A stretch of 64,000 nt of DNA from Prinsepia uniflora (GCA_032719365.1 CM064863.1:62707583-62771582), one strand, 5' to 3'. Positions 44,480-58,657 are shown, counted from the first letter of the stretch. Numbers and translations are program-made. The notes: a model not told the origin generated them from the sequence alone.

Positions 44480-47400
44480 TGACAGGACCCGTCCCAACTG
44501 GACGTCAAAAACCGTACCCGGTCCTGCTCCCGTCTGACAAGTCAACTGAAAGTCCGAAACTACCCTTCAGTACCTGCCAGACAAGGGAATTTTTGCGCCT
44601 GTGCCCGCACATACCTCCACCTCTGGAATAGCCTCGATCAACGCGCCACGACCTGAAGGGTTAACAAAACAGAAAAGGTGTGAGTGGACAAAAATGACTT
44701 CTTATAAAAACATTTACCAAAATACATTCTTACCCTCCAGTTTTCACAAACTTGCATGCATATCGTAAAACATGAGTAATAGTATGAAATCATTCAAGTA
44801 TGAACAGTGGACCGATAAAATCAAAACATATTTTCCCATGGTCCACAAAAACTCATGTTCACCAAATCAGTTTAACATCTCAAAAGTTCACAATTTCTTT
44901 AAATCATTTTAACCGCTAAACCACGGTTTCCTCAAAATCATTTTCCATAAACCACGGGACTTATTTCCATAACCTGTTGCTTAGAGTCACGTTTATCCCT
45001 GCAACGCGTGCATATCAATAGGCTCAAGGACCGCTCAAAATCCGAGCATCCGCTGCTGTGAACACATCATCAGTCAGCAATCCGTCGCTGGGAAAAACCT
45101 CACCAGCCGACGATCCGGATCTCGTGAACATATCACTTACCGATCCATATAATCCAGCACATCTGATCTGAGTCAAGCCTCCCTGGGCTGCAAGACAAAG
45201 ATCGTGCTACGTGACCTCTTCGGGGTAAACACTTCCATCCCGAAGGCGAGCGTTATCTCCAGGGTGCACTCCGGGGAAAAACATATTTTCTCCCGAAAGC
45301 CCTAAATATCCGCAACATATCACCATCACAAAAACCAGTGAAAAACAGTTGCATTAAAAACCAAATCATATATCAATACAGGGTCTCAGCCCCAAGTCCC
45401 AATTTACTTTATAAATCCGAAAATCATCAATATCATCATGTCATCACATGGAAATACAATTCCAACCAAAATCATAATTCCATTGGGTCTCAAGCCCAAA
45501 ATATCAATATCACGTAAATCCATGAAATCAATCACTGACTCATAATCCGAGTCCAAATATCATTTTCAACTTACTGACTCATAACCCGAGTCAAAACATC
45601 ATTTTCAATCCGGGCTTAGCCCAAAACATCATTTGCACGTTCCTCGTAAAACGTGCCCGAAAGACTGATTAAAATAATCACAAAATCACGGGGATACCAA
45701 AAATCATCAAATTCATCAATTTCACATGTAACTCCAATTCCGAGTCAAAATCATTATTTACTTGGGTTCTCACGCCCACAATATCATTTTTAACCAATTT
45801 CATGATTTCTCGAAAATCGTGCCAGAATATAATAATATAATAATCACAAAACCGAGAAATCACCGAATTGAAATACCAATCATGCCAGAGCATATCAAAT
45901 CATATAATAAAGCATTTTAAATCATATATGCATGCATCACGGTTAGAAAACAAAGTCCACTCACACACACCGTTCAAAACGGTTCGTTTCCGAGCTGCAC
46001 GTTTTTCCGTAAAATCTGGAAATCACAACTCCTGCCCAAAATCAATATAGAGGGTTACTAACATCTCAAAATACATCATATAATTTTCCCCAATTTTTCC
46101 GGAATTTAAATACGTATTTTAAACGTAAAACAAAACTTCGGATACGCGGAACATTATCGAAATAATATCCGATTTCCCCGAAATCAACGTCAAAATGTTC
46201 GTTACACTGAGAGGATCAAAAGTCATGTTGACCTCACCTTGAGACTAGGCCGGACGCGCCCCCACGCGCCGCCGTGAGTGGCTGCGCGTGAAATCCACGC
46301 GCCAGCTACAGTGCTGCTACAGTGCTCCTCCTTCACCCGTTTGTCTGGTAAACGGGTTGAAAAACCCGCGAACAGACCCGGTTCAAACTCACCCAATTCG
46401 ACACCAATTTAGTCCGTTCTTTCCACTGATCCCTTCTAATCCAACTCTAATTGAGTTCTGCAAGTTCAATTACTTGAATCATGGTCTAAATCCTCACGAC
46501 TCTCAATCGATCCTCGACGGGTTTCCAATTCGGGTTTCACGATTTCATCCCTGGTTTTCAAATTAATTCATTCAGTTAGCATCGTGAGAGTGTAAGGAAT
46601 GTTTCTACAAGATCAATTCGAAGAATTCTTACCTCTAACCCGTCGAACCCAAGCTCGAATTGAAGCTGCCATGGAAGCTCAATTCATCCTCAATCCGACA
46701 CCGTTTCACTTCGTTTTTGTTGCAGAAAGGTTCGTATGGATCCCAGAAGTCGAATTGAATCATCAATTTCGACCCTCACGGCTCACAATCTCGAATTCGA
46801 AAGTCCCCCCAATTTCACGATTTTTCGATTCGAAATTAACCCAGGGGCCTCACTGTCACTCGAGTCTCTCTCTCAATTCGACTTCCTCAGTCTCCCAATT
46901 GCACAATGAGACCGAAACAATGGGTTATCAGCTGTTAATGGACAATCATTAAGACAACCCACAATTTAGGGAATTTGTGTCTAAAGTGGTATAATTGTGT
47001 TTCCCATGATTCCCGTTTCAATGTTAGCAGCTGGGGTATGGAAGATGACAAAATGACAAATGTCACAATCTGGTAGCAAGAATCAATGTTAAAAGACCAT
47101 TTTGCCCTCCGTTGACAAATTACCATTTTACCCCTAGACATCCGTGACCCGTAACTTGGTCACCCGAACTCCGTTTTCGACGTGCCGCCTGTCGTTGGAT
47201 TCGTATCGACGAGACCTACGTAACGGTCCTTGGCCCTCGTCCATCGGACCTCCCGATCAAAAAGTCAACATTTGGCCCCTAATATGCCAAATTACCAAAA
47301 TACCCCTCAACTTCCGAACATCATAACTTTTACTACGAATGTCGGAATCGAACGTGCCACCTGTCTATGAACTCGTGACGTCCCGAACTACGTCACAGTC

Positions 47401-47573
47401 ATCGGTCAAAGTTCGTTTGACCGCCCGAACTAAAAGTCAACATTTTACCCACGCCAGGGGCAAAGCGGTCATTTTGCACGTTTCGTCCGATTTCATTCAA
47501 CTAATCCCCGATTAGTCATTCTAATTCATAATTAATTAATATTCACTCCCGATATTCGGGACGGGTCATTACA
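44480..47573 (-). repeat. 3' LTR of the young LARD
   Basis: 3094 bases. The inverted motif GTGTGAGTGGAC (44678-44689) pairs with GTCCACTCACAC (45955-45966). Between them are CTTCGGG/CCCGAAG (about 45217-45244) and several GACTC-ATAATCC-GAGTC and GGG-TCTCAAG-CCC hairpins (45470-45620). GCGCGTG-AAATC-CACGCGC lies at about 46284-46302. Confidence 0.9.
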
Positions 47574-50500
47574 ACCTTCCCTCCTTAAAGAATTTCGTCC
47601 CCGAAATTCCAACTATCCGTATTCCACAACTACCTCGTGGAAAACAAATGGTCACACAACACGTGTACACCTGTACACCCACTAGCCAACAAAGAACTCG
47701 TCTGCACTCAGACGTCACATCACAGATGCACGTCGTGCTGACTACACTCGACCACCTCGAATGAAATTGATTACCAGAAATTGGCAATGTCATCAATAAG
47801 CTGACTCCTTTAGCTTGACGGCCCCACGTAATCACTACTGTGCCCTGACATCCGCTCTCATAGAGAGTCACCAAAACTCACTTGTCAGTCCATGCCGACA
47901 CTACAAGTCAAACTGTCACCACCAAGCTTTACCACTCTAGTAAAGCGCCAATCAGTAACAAATCAGTGACAACACATCATACTACAACGTCCGTCAATGT
48001 AGCATATGATCATCAACATGATCTCCCCTCGCAGGGCAAACTCAATCCTGCGACAAATACCTACAGTAGTTACCACAATTGTCACCCCCTCAGCGATCCC
48101 AGATGCTGGTAAGGTCACGACAAGGTAACATCTCGCCGCAAAGCAACTTGCGGTCACACCAACCACCAACTCACTCACCTGAGTATACGCATACCGTCAT
48201 CACACTCAATCAGACGGTGCATCTGGAACACGTTGAACACAAGCCTAGCAGTAATCACACAACTCAACACCAGAGTTATACTTGCCAACCTTGGCTAAGA
48301 GCACCTGCTCAAACAATCACTGTAATCGTCAGAATCACTCTGCCCAGTGCATCGTGTTCAATGTCCAGTTCACGTTCACATCCACAACCAATGGTATTGG
48401 AACTAAGCCAAAACACCAACACGTTTATCGACACAACACTGGTACATCCCATGTACCGTCACTAGGTATCAAGTACCCTCGTCCATACGATACCGTACAT
48501 CGTACACCAAGCATGATCCTACAGCTGGACCCCAGTACTCGACCCATAGACCTATATGGTCGATCCCAAACCAGGTAAGGCAAAAGTAAAAAGCCTGGGG
48601 GTTTTTGCTAACATCGACAATCCTTGTCCTATGCTACCCAAAAACACCTCACCAAATGACAACACTCAAAATGACACATCAACGTGTCCACAGGGAAGAA
48701 CGCCTAGTTCTCCCGGGATTCACATCAACCCCGGCCACCACAAATCTGCAAAATATCGTACCCCAAACCACGTATAAGGTACGTACATCTATCCCTTGAC
48801 CAGACTACAACCACCTAGGTCATAGCCAAACACGTTCCAATAATGGAGTCCATTTGCCCAAACCAGCAAGAGACAAATCGAAACTCCACCAATCAGCTAG
48901 TTTCAATACCAAATCCGAATCCGCAATTTCGTAAGAAATCCCGAATCCAAATCCATACATCACAGTTTTTAATTCATATCCAAATCCGAATCCGAAATCA
49001 TTATTCCGTAAGCTAGCATTTGGAATAATCATTCCGCACCCAAATCCGGTATTCCACTTTCAAGTTCCTGAATCGAATCCTGAATCGTCACCCAGAAATT
49101 CGATTCCAAAACCCGAAATCTGGTTCACGTCCACTCGGACACACCAAAACCGAACCTATCGGTTACCAATTCAAGCGAGTAACACATTACATCCGATGGA
49201 CTTCATATGGAAGCCAATCCCATCCGTCACAACTCTAAGGCTGACCAATTTCGACCCCGTCGAAAACCTACTCGTTCGAGTAACATACCATAAGGGGCTC
49301 CACTTCGAAAAGAAGTTCAGTCTCGTCATTTACGACCCACATACCAAAGTAAGAGTGATAAACTCTCACCCAATCTGGATCATCGAAAGCACGACCCAGA
49401 TCCATCACGACGTCAGCCAACCATGACCATCACGATCCTAGATTGTCACAATGCCCAAAGTCCACGACATCACAAACCCGATCCACCTAGGATCCACACA
49501 GTCAACAACTAGGAACCACAGGGTCTTACACCCTTACTGATTACCTCGTATCTATCCTTTCCATCCCACCTAGGGAAAACCAAGGATGATCCAAAACAAT
49601 GACACCAATACTCATCCTACGTGGATGCAAACAAAACTCACTGCACTCCCCACGCCAGGTAACCCAACAGAAAATAAGAAATCACCCCTGATGACTTCAG
49701 AATACCTAATCCCCATGCGGAAAACCCGCAATCCTCTTCAAACACAACTTCTCATGATTCCGTAGGTCCAACCACGTTGGAACCATCGGACTCGGACACC
49801 AACCACGTGTCCCCTGTGGACTGGTTACTGACACATACCCAACTCGACGAAGTCACAACCCGACTCGTGACCCATCGTCAGCACCACACCGGCACCCACA
49901 CCAGTACAAAACAATGACACCAGTATCAGTATGAGCACACCGTGTACAAAACTGACAACCCTGGATCTCCGCTCATAACAAGCGACGACCCCGTACCTCT
50001 GCTCGAATAGGAGAAACTCTGCCTCCTTCGCACCTAACAACTCTGGGTACAGTCACCCTGACAACTCATGTGAGAAAAAGAAACGTCCCCTGACGTCCCC
50101 CCCCGATTCTCAACAACCACTCTCGGTATGAGTGCCTGCCACAGACTTGTGCAGACCCAACCATCAGACATCACTATCGAGACTCCACATCCAATGGAAT
50201 CAAGTACTCGGACGACTACCCTGTATCCCCACTCTGGGATTCCTTCGACAAGTACCAACCCCGACTGTGGATTGCAGTTCCACCACTAAAGCTGACATGA
50301 CTAGACCTGACACAATCGTCACTCGGTCTCGACTTCGAAAAGTCATTAAGAGTCAAACCACCCACCAGCACACATTTCCGAACCAAACATCCCACCTTAG
50401 GTTCCGCGATTACTACCTAGGGTCCCTCAAAACCCGACAACTCCTGAGACTTAAGATATTACCATGACTCATCTCGAGTCCTAACTGAATTCTTTGACTC

Positions 50501-50927
50501 ATTCATCCATGCCATCCCTGGCATACCCGGTCACCCAGCAAATTACCGTCGGTGAACCACATCAATACCACATTCCAAACCTAGGAATACCCCCAACACA
50601 CTCTAGACGTTGGGAACTCATATTCCGCACAAGGAATTACTGAGAATAATCTCATCCTGGGTCCAACCTACCCAATTGTGCTACCTTCCCAGCCTCTGGA
50701 TCCAACAAATCCTAGGACCCACAAGAATACCGATTCGACAATTAGTAAGCCGTAGCTACACAATGTAATATCTGACCCACAAACCAAGGTCAAGTACATT
50801 CCGAGATTAATCACAAGGTCTCAAATACCCTAATATACCCATCTCACTACCAGGTCGCGCACGAGGCTCACGTTCCGGAGGTATGGCATGGCAACAGCAT
50901 CAGCAACCTAGTGCTCTGATACCAATT
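47574..50927 (-). other. Non-coding internal domain of the young LARD
   Basis: 3.35 kb. A minus-strand frame next to the LTR (about 47575-47650) reads FPRGSCGIRIVGISGTKFFKEG, a likely relic of the pol C-terminus and AATTTCG..GACGAAATT block. Conserved non-coding blocks lie at about 48820-48860 and 49000-49035. Otherwise no open frame resembles a retroviral protein. Confidence 0.7.
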
Positions 50928-53900
50928 TGACAGGACCCGTCCCAACTGGACGTCAAAAACCGTACCCGGTCCTGCTCCCGTCTGACAAGTCAACTGAAAG
51001 TCCGAAACTACCCTTCAGTACCTGCCAGACAAGGGAATTTTTGCGCCTGTGCCCGCACATACCTCTACCTCTGGAATAGCCTCGATCAACGCGCCACGAC
51101 CTGAAGGGTTAACAAAACAGAAAAGGTGTGAGTGGACAAAAATGACTTCTTATAAAAACATTTACCAAAATACATTCTTACCCTCCAGTTTTCACAAACT
51201 TGCATGCATATCGTAAAACATGAGTAATAGTATGAAATCATTCAAGTATGAACAGTGGACCGATAAAATCAAAACATATTTTCCCATGGTCCACAAAAAC
51301 TCATGTTCACCAAATCAGTTTAACATCTCAAAAGTTCACAATTTCTTTAAATCATTTTAACCGCTAAACCACGGTTTCCTCAAAATCATTTTCCATAAAC
51401 CACGGGACTTATTTCCATAACCTGTTGCTTAGAGTCACGTTTATCCCTGCAACGCGTGCATATCAATAGGCTCAAGGACCGCTCAAAATCCGAGCATCCG
51501 CTGCTGTGAACACATCATCAGTCAGCAATCCGTCGCTGGGAAAAACCTCACCAGCCGACGATCCGGATCTCGTGAACATATCACTTACCGATCCATATAA
51601 TCCAGCACATCTGATCTGAGTCAAGCCTCCCCTGGGCTGCAAGACAAAGATCGTGCTACGTGACCTCTTCGGGGTAAACACTTCCATCCCGAAGGCGAGC
51701 GTTATCTCCAGGGTGCACTCCGGGGAAAAACATATTTTCTCCCGAAAGCCCTAAATATCCGCAACATATCACCATCACAAAAACCAGTGAAAAACAGTTG
51801 CATTAAAAACCAAATCATATATCAATACAGGGTCTCAGCCCCAAGTCCCAATTTACTTTATAAATCCGAAAATCATCAATATCATCATGTCATCACATGG
51901 AAATACAATTCCAACCAAAATCATAATTCCATTGGGTCTCAAGCCCAAAATATCAATATCACGTAAATCCATGAAATCAATCACTGACTCATAATCCGAG
52001 TCCAAATATCATTTTCAACTTCCTGACTCATAACCCGAGTCAAAACATCATTTTCAATCCGGGCTTAGCCCAAAACATCATTTGCACGTTCCTCGTAAAA
52101 CGTGCCCGAAAGACTGATTAAAATAATCACAAAATCACGGGGATACCAAAAATCATCAAATTCATCAATTTCACATGTAACTCCAATTCCGAGTCAAAAT
52201 CATTATTTACTTGGGTTCTCACGCCCACAATATCATTTTTAACCAATTTCATGATTTCTCGAAAATCGTGCCAGAATATAATAATATAATAATCACAAAA
52301 CCGAGAAATCACCGAATTGAAATACCAATCATGCCAGAGCATATCAAATCATATAATAAAGCATTTTAAATCATATATGCATACATCACGGTTAGAAAAC
52401 AAAGTCCACTCACACACACCGTTCAAAACGGTTCGTTTCCGAGCTGCACGTTTTTCCGTAAAATCTGGAAATCACAACTCCTGCCCAAAATCAATATAGA
52501 GGGTTACTAACATCTCAAAATACATCATATAATTTTCCCCAATTTTTCCGGAATTTAAATACGTATTTTAAACGTAAAACAAAACTTCGGATACGCGGAA
52601 CATTATCGAAATAATATCTGATTTCCCCGAAATCAACGTCAAAATGTTCGTTACACTGAGAGGATCAAAAGTCATGTTGACCTCACCTTGAGACTAGGCC
52701 GGACGCGCCCCCACGCGCCGCCGTGAGTGGCTGCGCGTGAAATCCACGCGCCAGCTACAGTGCTGCTACAGTGCTCCTCCTTCACCCGTTTGTCTGGTAA
52801 ACGGGTTGAAAAACCCGCGAACAGACCCGGTTCAAACTCACCCAATTCGACACCAATTTAGTCCGTTCTTTCCACTGATCCCTTCTAATCCAACTCTAAT
52901 TGAGTTCTGCAAGTTCAATTACTTGAATCATGGTCTAAATCCTCACGACTCTCAATCGATCCTCGACGGGTTTCCAATTCGGGTTTCACGATTTCATCCC
53001 TGGTTTTCAAATTAATTCATTCAGTTAGCATCGTGAGAGTGTAAGGAATGTTTCTACAAGATCAATTCGAAGAATTCTTACCTCTAACCCGTCGAACCCA
53101 AGCTCGAATTGAAGCTGCCATGGAAGCTCAATTCATCCTCAATCCGACACCGTTTCACTTCGTTTTTGTTGCAGAAAGGTTCGTATGGATCCCAGAAGTC
53201 GAATTGAATCATCAATTTCGACCCTCACGGCTCACAATCTCGAATTCGAAAGTCCCCCCAATTTCACGATTTTTCGATTCGAAATTAACCCAGGGGCCTC
53301 ACTGTCACTCGAGTCTCTCTCTCAATTCGACTTCCTCAGTCTCCCAATTGCACAATGAGACCGAAACAATGGGTTATCAGCTGTTAATGGACAATCATTA
53401 AGACAACCCACAATTTAGGGAATTTGTGTCTAAAGTGGTATAATTGTGTTTCCCATGATTCCCGTTTCAATGTTAGCAGCTGGGGTATGGAAGATGACAA
53501 AATGACAAATGTCACAATCTGGTAGCAAGAATCAATGTTAAAAGACCATTTTGCCCTCCGTTGACAAATTACCATTTTACCCCTAGACATCCGTGACCCG
53601 TAACTTGGTCACCCGAACTCCGTTTTCGACGTGCCGCCTGTCGTTGGATTCGTATCGACGAGACCTACGTAACGGTCCTTGGCCCTCGTCCATCGGACCT
53701 CCCGATCAAAAAGTCAACATTTGGCCCCTAATATGCCAAATTACCAAAATACCCCTCAACTTCCGAACATCATAACTTTTACTACGAATGTCGGAATCGA
53801 ACGTGCCACCTGTCTATGAACTCGTGACGTCCCGAACTACGTCACAGTCATCGGTCAAAGTTCGTTTGACCGCCCGAACTAAAAGTCAACATTTTACCCA

Positions 53901-54022
53901 CGCCAGGGGCAAAACGGTCATTTTGCACGTTTCGTCCGATTTCATTCAACTAATCCCCGATTAGTCATTCTAATTCATAATTAATTAATATTCACTCCCG
54001 ATATTCGGGACGGGTCATTACA
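50928..54022 (-). repeat. 5' LTR of the young LARD
   Basis: 3095 bases, almost identical to 44480-47573. Seen differences include TGCATGCATC/TGCATACATC, ATCCGATTT/ATCTGATTT and GCAAAGCGG/GCAAAACGG. Confidence 0.92.
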
Positions 54023-54027
54023 TTATA

Positions 54028-54578
54028 TATATTTTTTTGTCTATTGATCTTTTTTTATTCTCTAGATCTGGTTAACCTAGAATGGACACAAGTTAAACCT
54101 CATCTGGGGAGTTGACAAACTTGGGGACTTACCACCATAGCTACCACCTAAGATGTCCACGACTGCTTACGCCTGAGCTGTAAACCACAACTACTTTCTC
54201 AGTTGTCCTCCATTACCACCGCCTCAGCTATCCACCATAGTTATTGCCTCAATTGTCCATCATGGCTACCGCCTAAGTGTCGACCACTACTACCGCCTGA
54301 GTTGTCCACCACACCTACTTTCTCAGTTATCCAAAATGGATACCATCTCAATTTTCCATCATTGTTATCGCCTAAGTTTTCCACCATAGACACTGCCTTA
54401 ACTACCCACCTAGGCTAAAGATGATCAACCATTTTGAGTCTGTTAGATTCGAATCAGATGTCATCAATCATTCAACTCCCCACTCGAGAGGTAGCAAACA
54501 ACACTTCATAAGAGCCTCTTGAGATCCTCAAGGTTGAACCAAATGGGTCTACCATATGAACCCACCGTTAACCCATGC
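54028..54578 (+). repeat. Layer-0 segment with 25-base minisatellite, copy A
   Basis: From about 54130 to 54400 a degenerate unit of 24-25 bases, TGTCCACCATAGCTACCGCC plus TCAGT, repeats about ten times. It is followed by GATGATCAACCATTTTGAGT and a unique block up to CCCATGC. The same series recurs at 60188-60610. Confidence 0.75.
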
Positions 54579-54838
54579 TGATAGGACCCGTCCCAAATCC
54601 CCCGAGATTAACGTGGGACGTACCTGCTCCCGTCTGACACAAAGTATCAGACCAGGGATAATTCCATCCTTAGCCCAACAGGGACTACCAGAGGGCGCCA
54701 GGATCTGGAGGAGGAGTGTAATATCTCGGTCTCTACTACAGCCCGCATCCGCGATTAAGGGGCATTCAAAATATCAAAAGTCGTAAGTGGACAAAAATAA
54801 ATATTTTAATAAAAACCAGTTCATAAAACGACATTTAT

Positions 54839-57800
54839 TGACAGGACCCGTCCCAACTGGACGTCAAAATCCGTGCCCGGTCCTGCTCCCGTCTAACAAG
54901 TCAACTAAAGGTCCGAAACTACCCTTCAGTGCTTGCTAGACAAGGGATGTTTGCGCGGATTTCTGCTGCTGCCACTGCCTCACGATCAGTCCCGAACGTC
55001 GTACCACGGCCTGGAGGGTCACAAAACAGAAAAGGTGTGAGTGGACAAAAATGACTTCTTATAAAAATATTTGCCAAAATACATTCTTACCCTCCAGTTT
55101 TCACAAACTTGCATGCATATCGTAAAACATGAGTAATAGTATGAAATCATTCAAGTATGAACAGTGGACCGATAAAATCAAAATACGTTTTCCCATGGTC
55201 CATAAAACTCATGTTCACCAAATCAGTTCATGTTATAAAACATCAAATCCCGGCTCTTAGGCCAAAGCATGTGAAAACATAATCACCTGGCCACAAAGAC
55301 CAAAAACCCGTACTCCATACCAGTACGTCATCACAAATTACATCAATCAGCACTAATCACAAGTGCACAATAAATATATCAATCCAATCAATCCGCACTA
55401 CTCACAAGTGCACAAAATATCACAAATCACATCTGCACTACTCACAAGTGCACAATCAATCACACTGCACTACTCACAAGTGCTGCACTACGCATAGGCC
55501 AATATTCAGTCACTCTCTGGGGAATAGACACCTCTGGGCTCAACCCCCTCGGGCTCAGTCACCTCTGGGCGAACACATCCTCAGGCTCAGACCCATCCGA
55601 GTGGTACATTCAGGCTCAGTCTCATCCGAGAAGTTGACTACCATAGGATCAACTCATGATCCTACAATCATATCCCCCAAGCTCCGGTCGTCTGGGTAAT
55701 CCCCCCCAAGCTCCGACCGTCTGGGAATATCACAATCACAATGAAAACCATCTCGGGAATTACATCCCAAAATATTTCAATCAAATCTTGTCTTCATACA
55801 AAGTCAAGATCATTCCCGGCTGGGTCTCAAAGCCCAAAATACCTTTTACACATAAACCGTTAAAATCACATTTTAAATCAATAGAATAATCCGAAAATCA
55901 TCATTGACTCACCAACCAAGTCAAAATATCATTTTAGAAATCATTTAAACTCCGGGCCTAGCCCAAAACATCATTTGCACGTTCCTCGTAAAACGTGCCC
56001 GAAAGACTGATTAAAATAATCATAAAATCACAATAAATCATTAATTTCACAAGTTCACAAGTGACTCCAAATCCGAGTCAAAATCACTATTCACTTGGGT
56101 TCTCACGCCCAGCATACCATTATCACGCAAATCCATGCGTTGCAACCTCCGTTGCCATTTTCACGTAAATCCATGAAATTGACCCTTGACTCATTCCCGA
56201 GTCACCACATCATTTTTCAATCCATGACTCAATAATCCGAGTCCAAACATTATTTTCAATCAATTTCAATCCCGGACTCATAAACCAAGTCCAAACATCA
56301 TTTTCACCAAATTTCGTAATTTCTCGAAAATCGTGCCCAAGATAATAATATAATAATCATAAAACCGAGAAATTACCGGATTGAAACGTAATCATGCCCA
56401 AGCATATAAAATCATATAATAAGGCATTTAAATCATATATGCATGCATCACGGTTAGAAAACAAAGTCCACTCATACACACCGTCCAAAACGGTCCGTTT
56501 CCGAGCTGCACGTTTTTCCGTAAATTCTGGAAATCACAAATCATGTCCAAAATCATTATAGAGGGTTACTAACATCGCAAAATACATCATATAATTTTCC
56601 CCAATTTTTTTGGAATTTAAATACGTATATAACTCGTAAAACAAAACTTCGGATACGCGGAACATTATCGAAACAATATCCGATTTCCTCGAAACCAACG
56701 TTAAAATGTTCGTTACACTGAGAAGATCAAAAGTCATGTTGACCTCACCTTGAGACTAGGCCGGACGCGCCCTCACTCGCCGCCGTTAGTGGCTGCGCGG
56801 GAAACCCACGCGCCAGCTACAGTAACCAACACAGTCGTCCCCTTCGCCCGTTTGTCTGGTAAACGGGTCCAATCAGCCCGCGAGATGACCCGGTTCCAAT
56901 CCTATCAATTCATCCTTAAATCTTCCAATTGATCATTCATTTAGCTTCGTTTTAACTTAAATTAAAGGTTTGTAAACTCAATTACACGATTACTTACTTC
57001 AAACCTCACGATTCGTTGATGAACACCAAGAACACCCGGTTACTGTTCAATCATGGAACTTCCACAATGGCCACTGATTTCATCCAATTGATGAACCCAG
57101 AAGCATCACTGGATCATGAGAAGTAGTTTCCCCACTTCAATTTCGTCGTTTGATCACTCAATGATCACGACTCAACCTTCAAACTCCATCTCTGTCACCA
57201 AGTGTGTTCAGAGCCAATACGCAGCCAAATTCCTTCGTTCTTTCGACGATTCTGATCGTAGTGATCTCAGAAGGCTAAAACTGAACCCAATTTCGATCAA
57301 CAAGGCTCAATTCTTCCAATTCGATTTTTCCCTCCCAAAATCCAAATTCCCGATTCTCACGCTCCAGCATCTCTCTGTCTCTTGTGTTTGCCCACCTGCA
57401 ATTGTCTCCCAAAACTCTCAATTTTCCCCTCAGAACCGGCAGTGGAAGGGAGCTGAATTCTCTCAATTTTGTTTCCCCCAATTTGCACGGTTTGAAGAAC
57501 AAAGGGGGGTTAATGGATGAATTAAGAATAATTTAGTTTAATTAATTAATAAAACATAATAATTATGTTTTCCCCAAAACATGGGATCTGGTTTTATGCC
57601 TGAATTTAAGGGATGAGTGACACTTGTCACTCATCCAAGTGTGTTCAGTCACCGGGTACTGTTCATATTAAAATATTATTTTAATCCCCGTTCGTTCGGT
57701 TAATCGAGTCTGTTCCTGTGACCATAACTTCGTCGTCGAATCTACGATTTCGGCATGCCGCCTGTCGTTGGATTCGTATCGACGAGACCTACGTAACGGT

Positions 57801-58146
57801 CCTTGACCCTCGTCCATTGGACCTCCCGGTCAAAAAGTCAACATTTGGCCCCTAATATGCCAAATTACCAAAATACCCCTCAACTTCCGAACGCCATAAC
57901 TTTCACCTCGAATGTCGGAATCGAACGTGCCACCTGTCTATGAACTTGTGACGTCCCGAACTACGTCACAGTCATCGGTCAAAGTCCCTTTGACCGCCCA
58001 AACTAAAAGTCAACATTTTGCCCACGCTCGGGGCAAAACGGTCATTTTGCACGTTTCGTCCGATTTCACTCAACTAATCCCCGATTAGTCATTCTAAACC
58101 ATAATTAATTAATATTCAATCCCGATATTCGGGACGGGTCATTACA
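54839..58146 (-). mobile_element. Solo LTR with perfect TTTAT target duplication
   Basis: 3308 bases, TGACAGGACCCG to GGTCATTACA on the plus strand. TTTAT occurs at 54834-54838 and 58147-58151. It is a diverged sister of the LTRs at 44480 and 50928, with a different hairpin content: repeated GCACT-ACTCACA-AGTGC-type units at 55345-55490 and TAGGATC-AACTCAT-GATCCTA at about 55643-55663. Confidence 0.9.
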
Positions 58147-58453
58147 TTTATGCCCTTCACTAAAACATGCATGCATTCAAAAACCGTTTATCAAAACATT
58201 CACAAAATCGTTAGGGCCTTGGCCCAAAACCGTAAATCAAACCATATGGGAACTCAGCCCAAATCAAACAAAAGTGGGACTCTGCCCAAATCCATTCAAC
58301 GTGGGTCTCAGCCCAAAACGATCCTCAGTGAAATACCAACCATAGAACACGGGGTCTCAGCTTCAAATCATTTTCCAAAACACGGGGTCTTCGCCCCAAA
58401 CCACTTTCCGTAAAACCACATATGTATATCCATATACATATAACCCATCCTCG

Positions 58454-58657
58454 GCATCGGACATCTCCGATGCAAACTCGGGGCACACAGCCCCTAGGGA
58501 ACACATCCCTGATATATGTCACGATTCATCTCTATATAAGTGTGCACACTACTCGGGGTCTCACTCCGAGTCTACCCCCAGGAATTCTCCATCTGAGATG
58601 CTCTATCCAACATCGAGGATCTACGACGTCTGGATGGCTATCTCCGGACCCAGTCCG
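58454..58657 (-). other. Hairpin array in the truncated LTR, partly with constant ACACA loop
   Basis: GCATCGGA/TCCGATGC (58454-58473), GGGGC-ACACA-GCCCC (58480-58494), AGGGA-ACACA-TCCCT (58496-58510), the palindrome AGTGTGCACACT (58539-58550), ACTCGG/CCGAGT (58551-58571) and CGGAC-CCA-GTCCG (58645-58657). It occupies the same relative place as the array at 24719-24906 but has mostly different sequence. Confidence 0.8.

Larger units (their letters stand above)
44480..54022 (-). mobile_element. Complete, very young LARD with perfect TTATA target duplication
   Basis: The 3' LTR is 44480-47573, the internal domain 47574-50927 and the 5' LTR 50928-54022. TTATA occurs at 44475-44479 and 54023-54027. 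The primer site (plus GCTCTGATACCA) is 50913-50924 and the polypurine tract 47574-47590. I count only about 6-8 differences between the 3.1 kb LTRs, about 0.2%. It is the youngest insertion here. No gag-pol, so it was mobilised in trans. Confidence 0.93.

Noticed and set aside
46599..46952. 117-codon frame that occurs identically at 53048-53401
   Set aside because: The identity only reflects the two near-identical LTRs of the young element; the frame is opposite to the element and resembles nothing.
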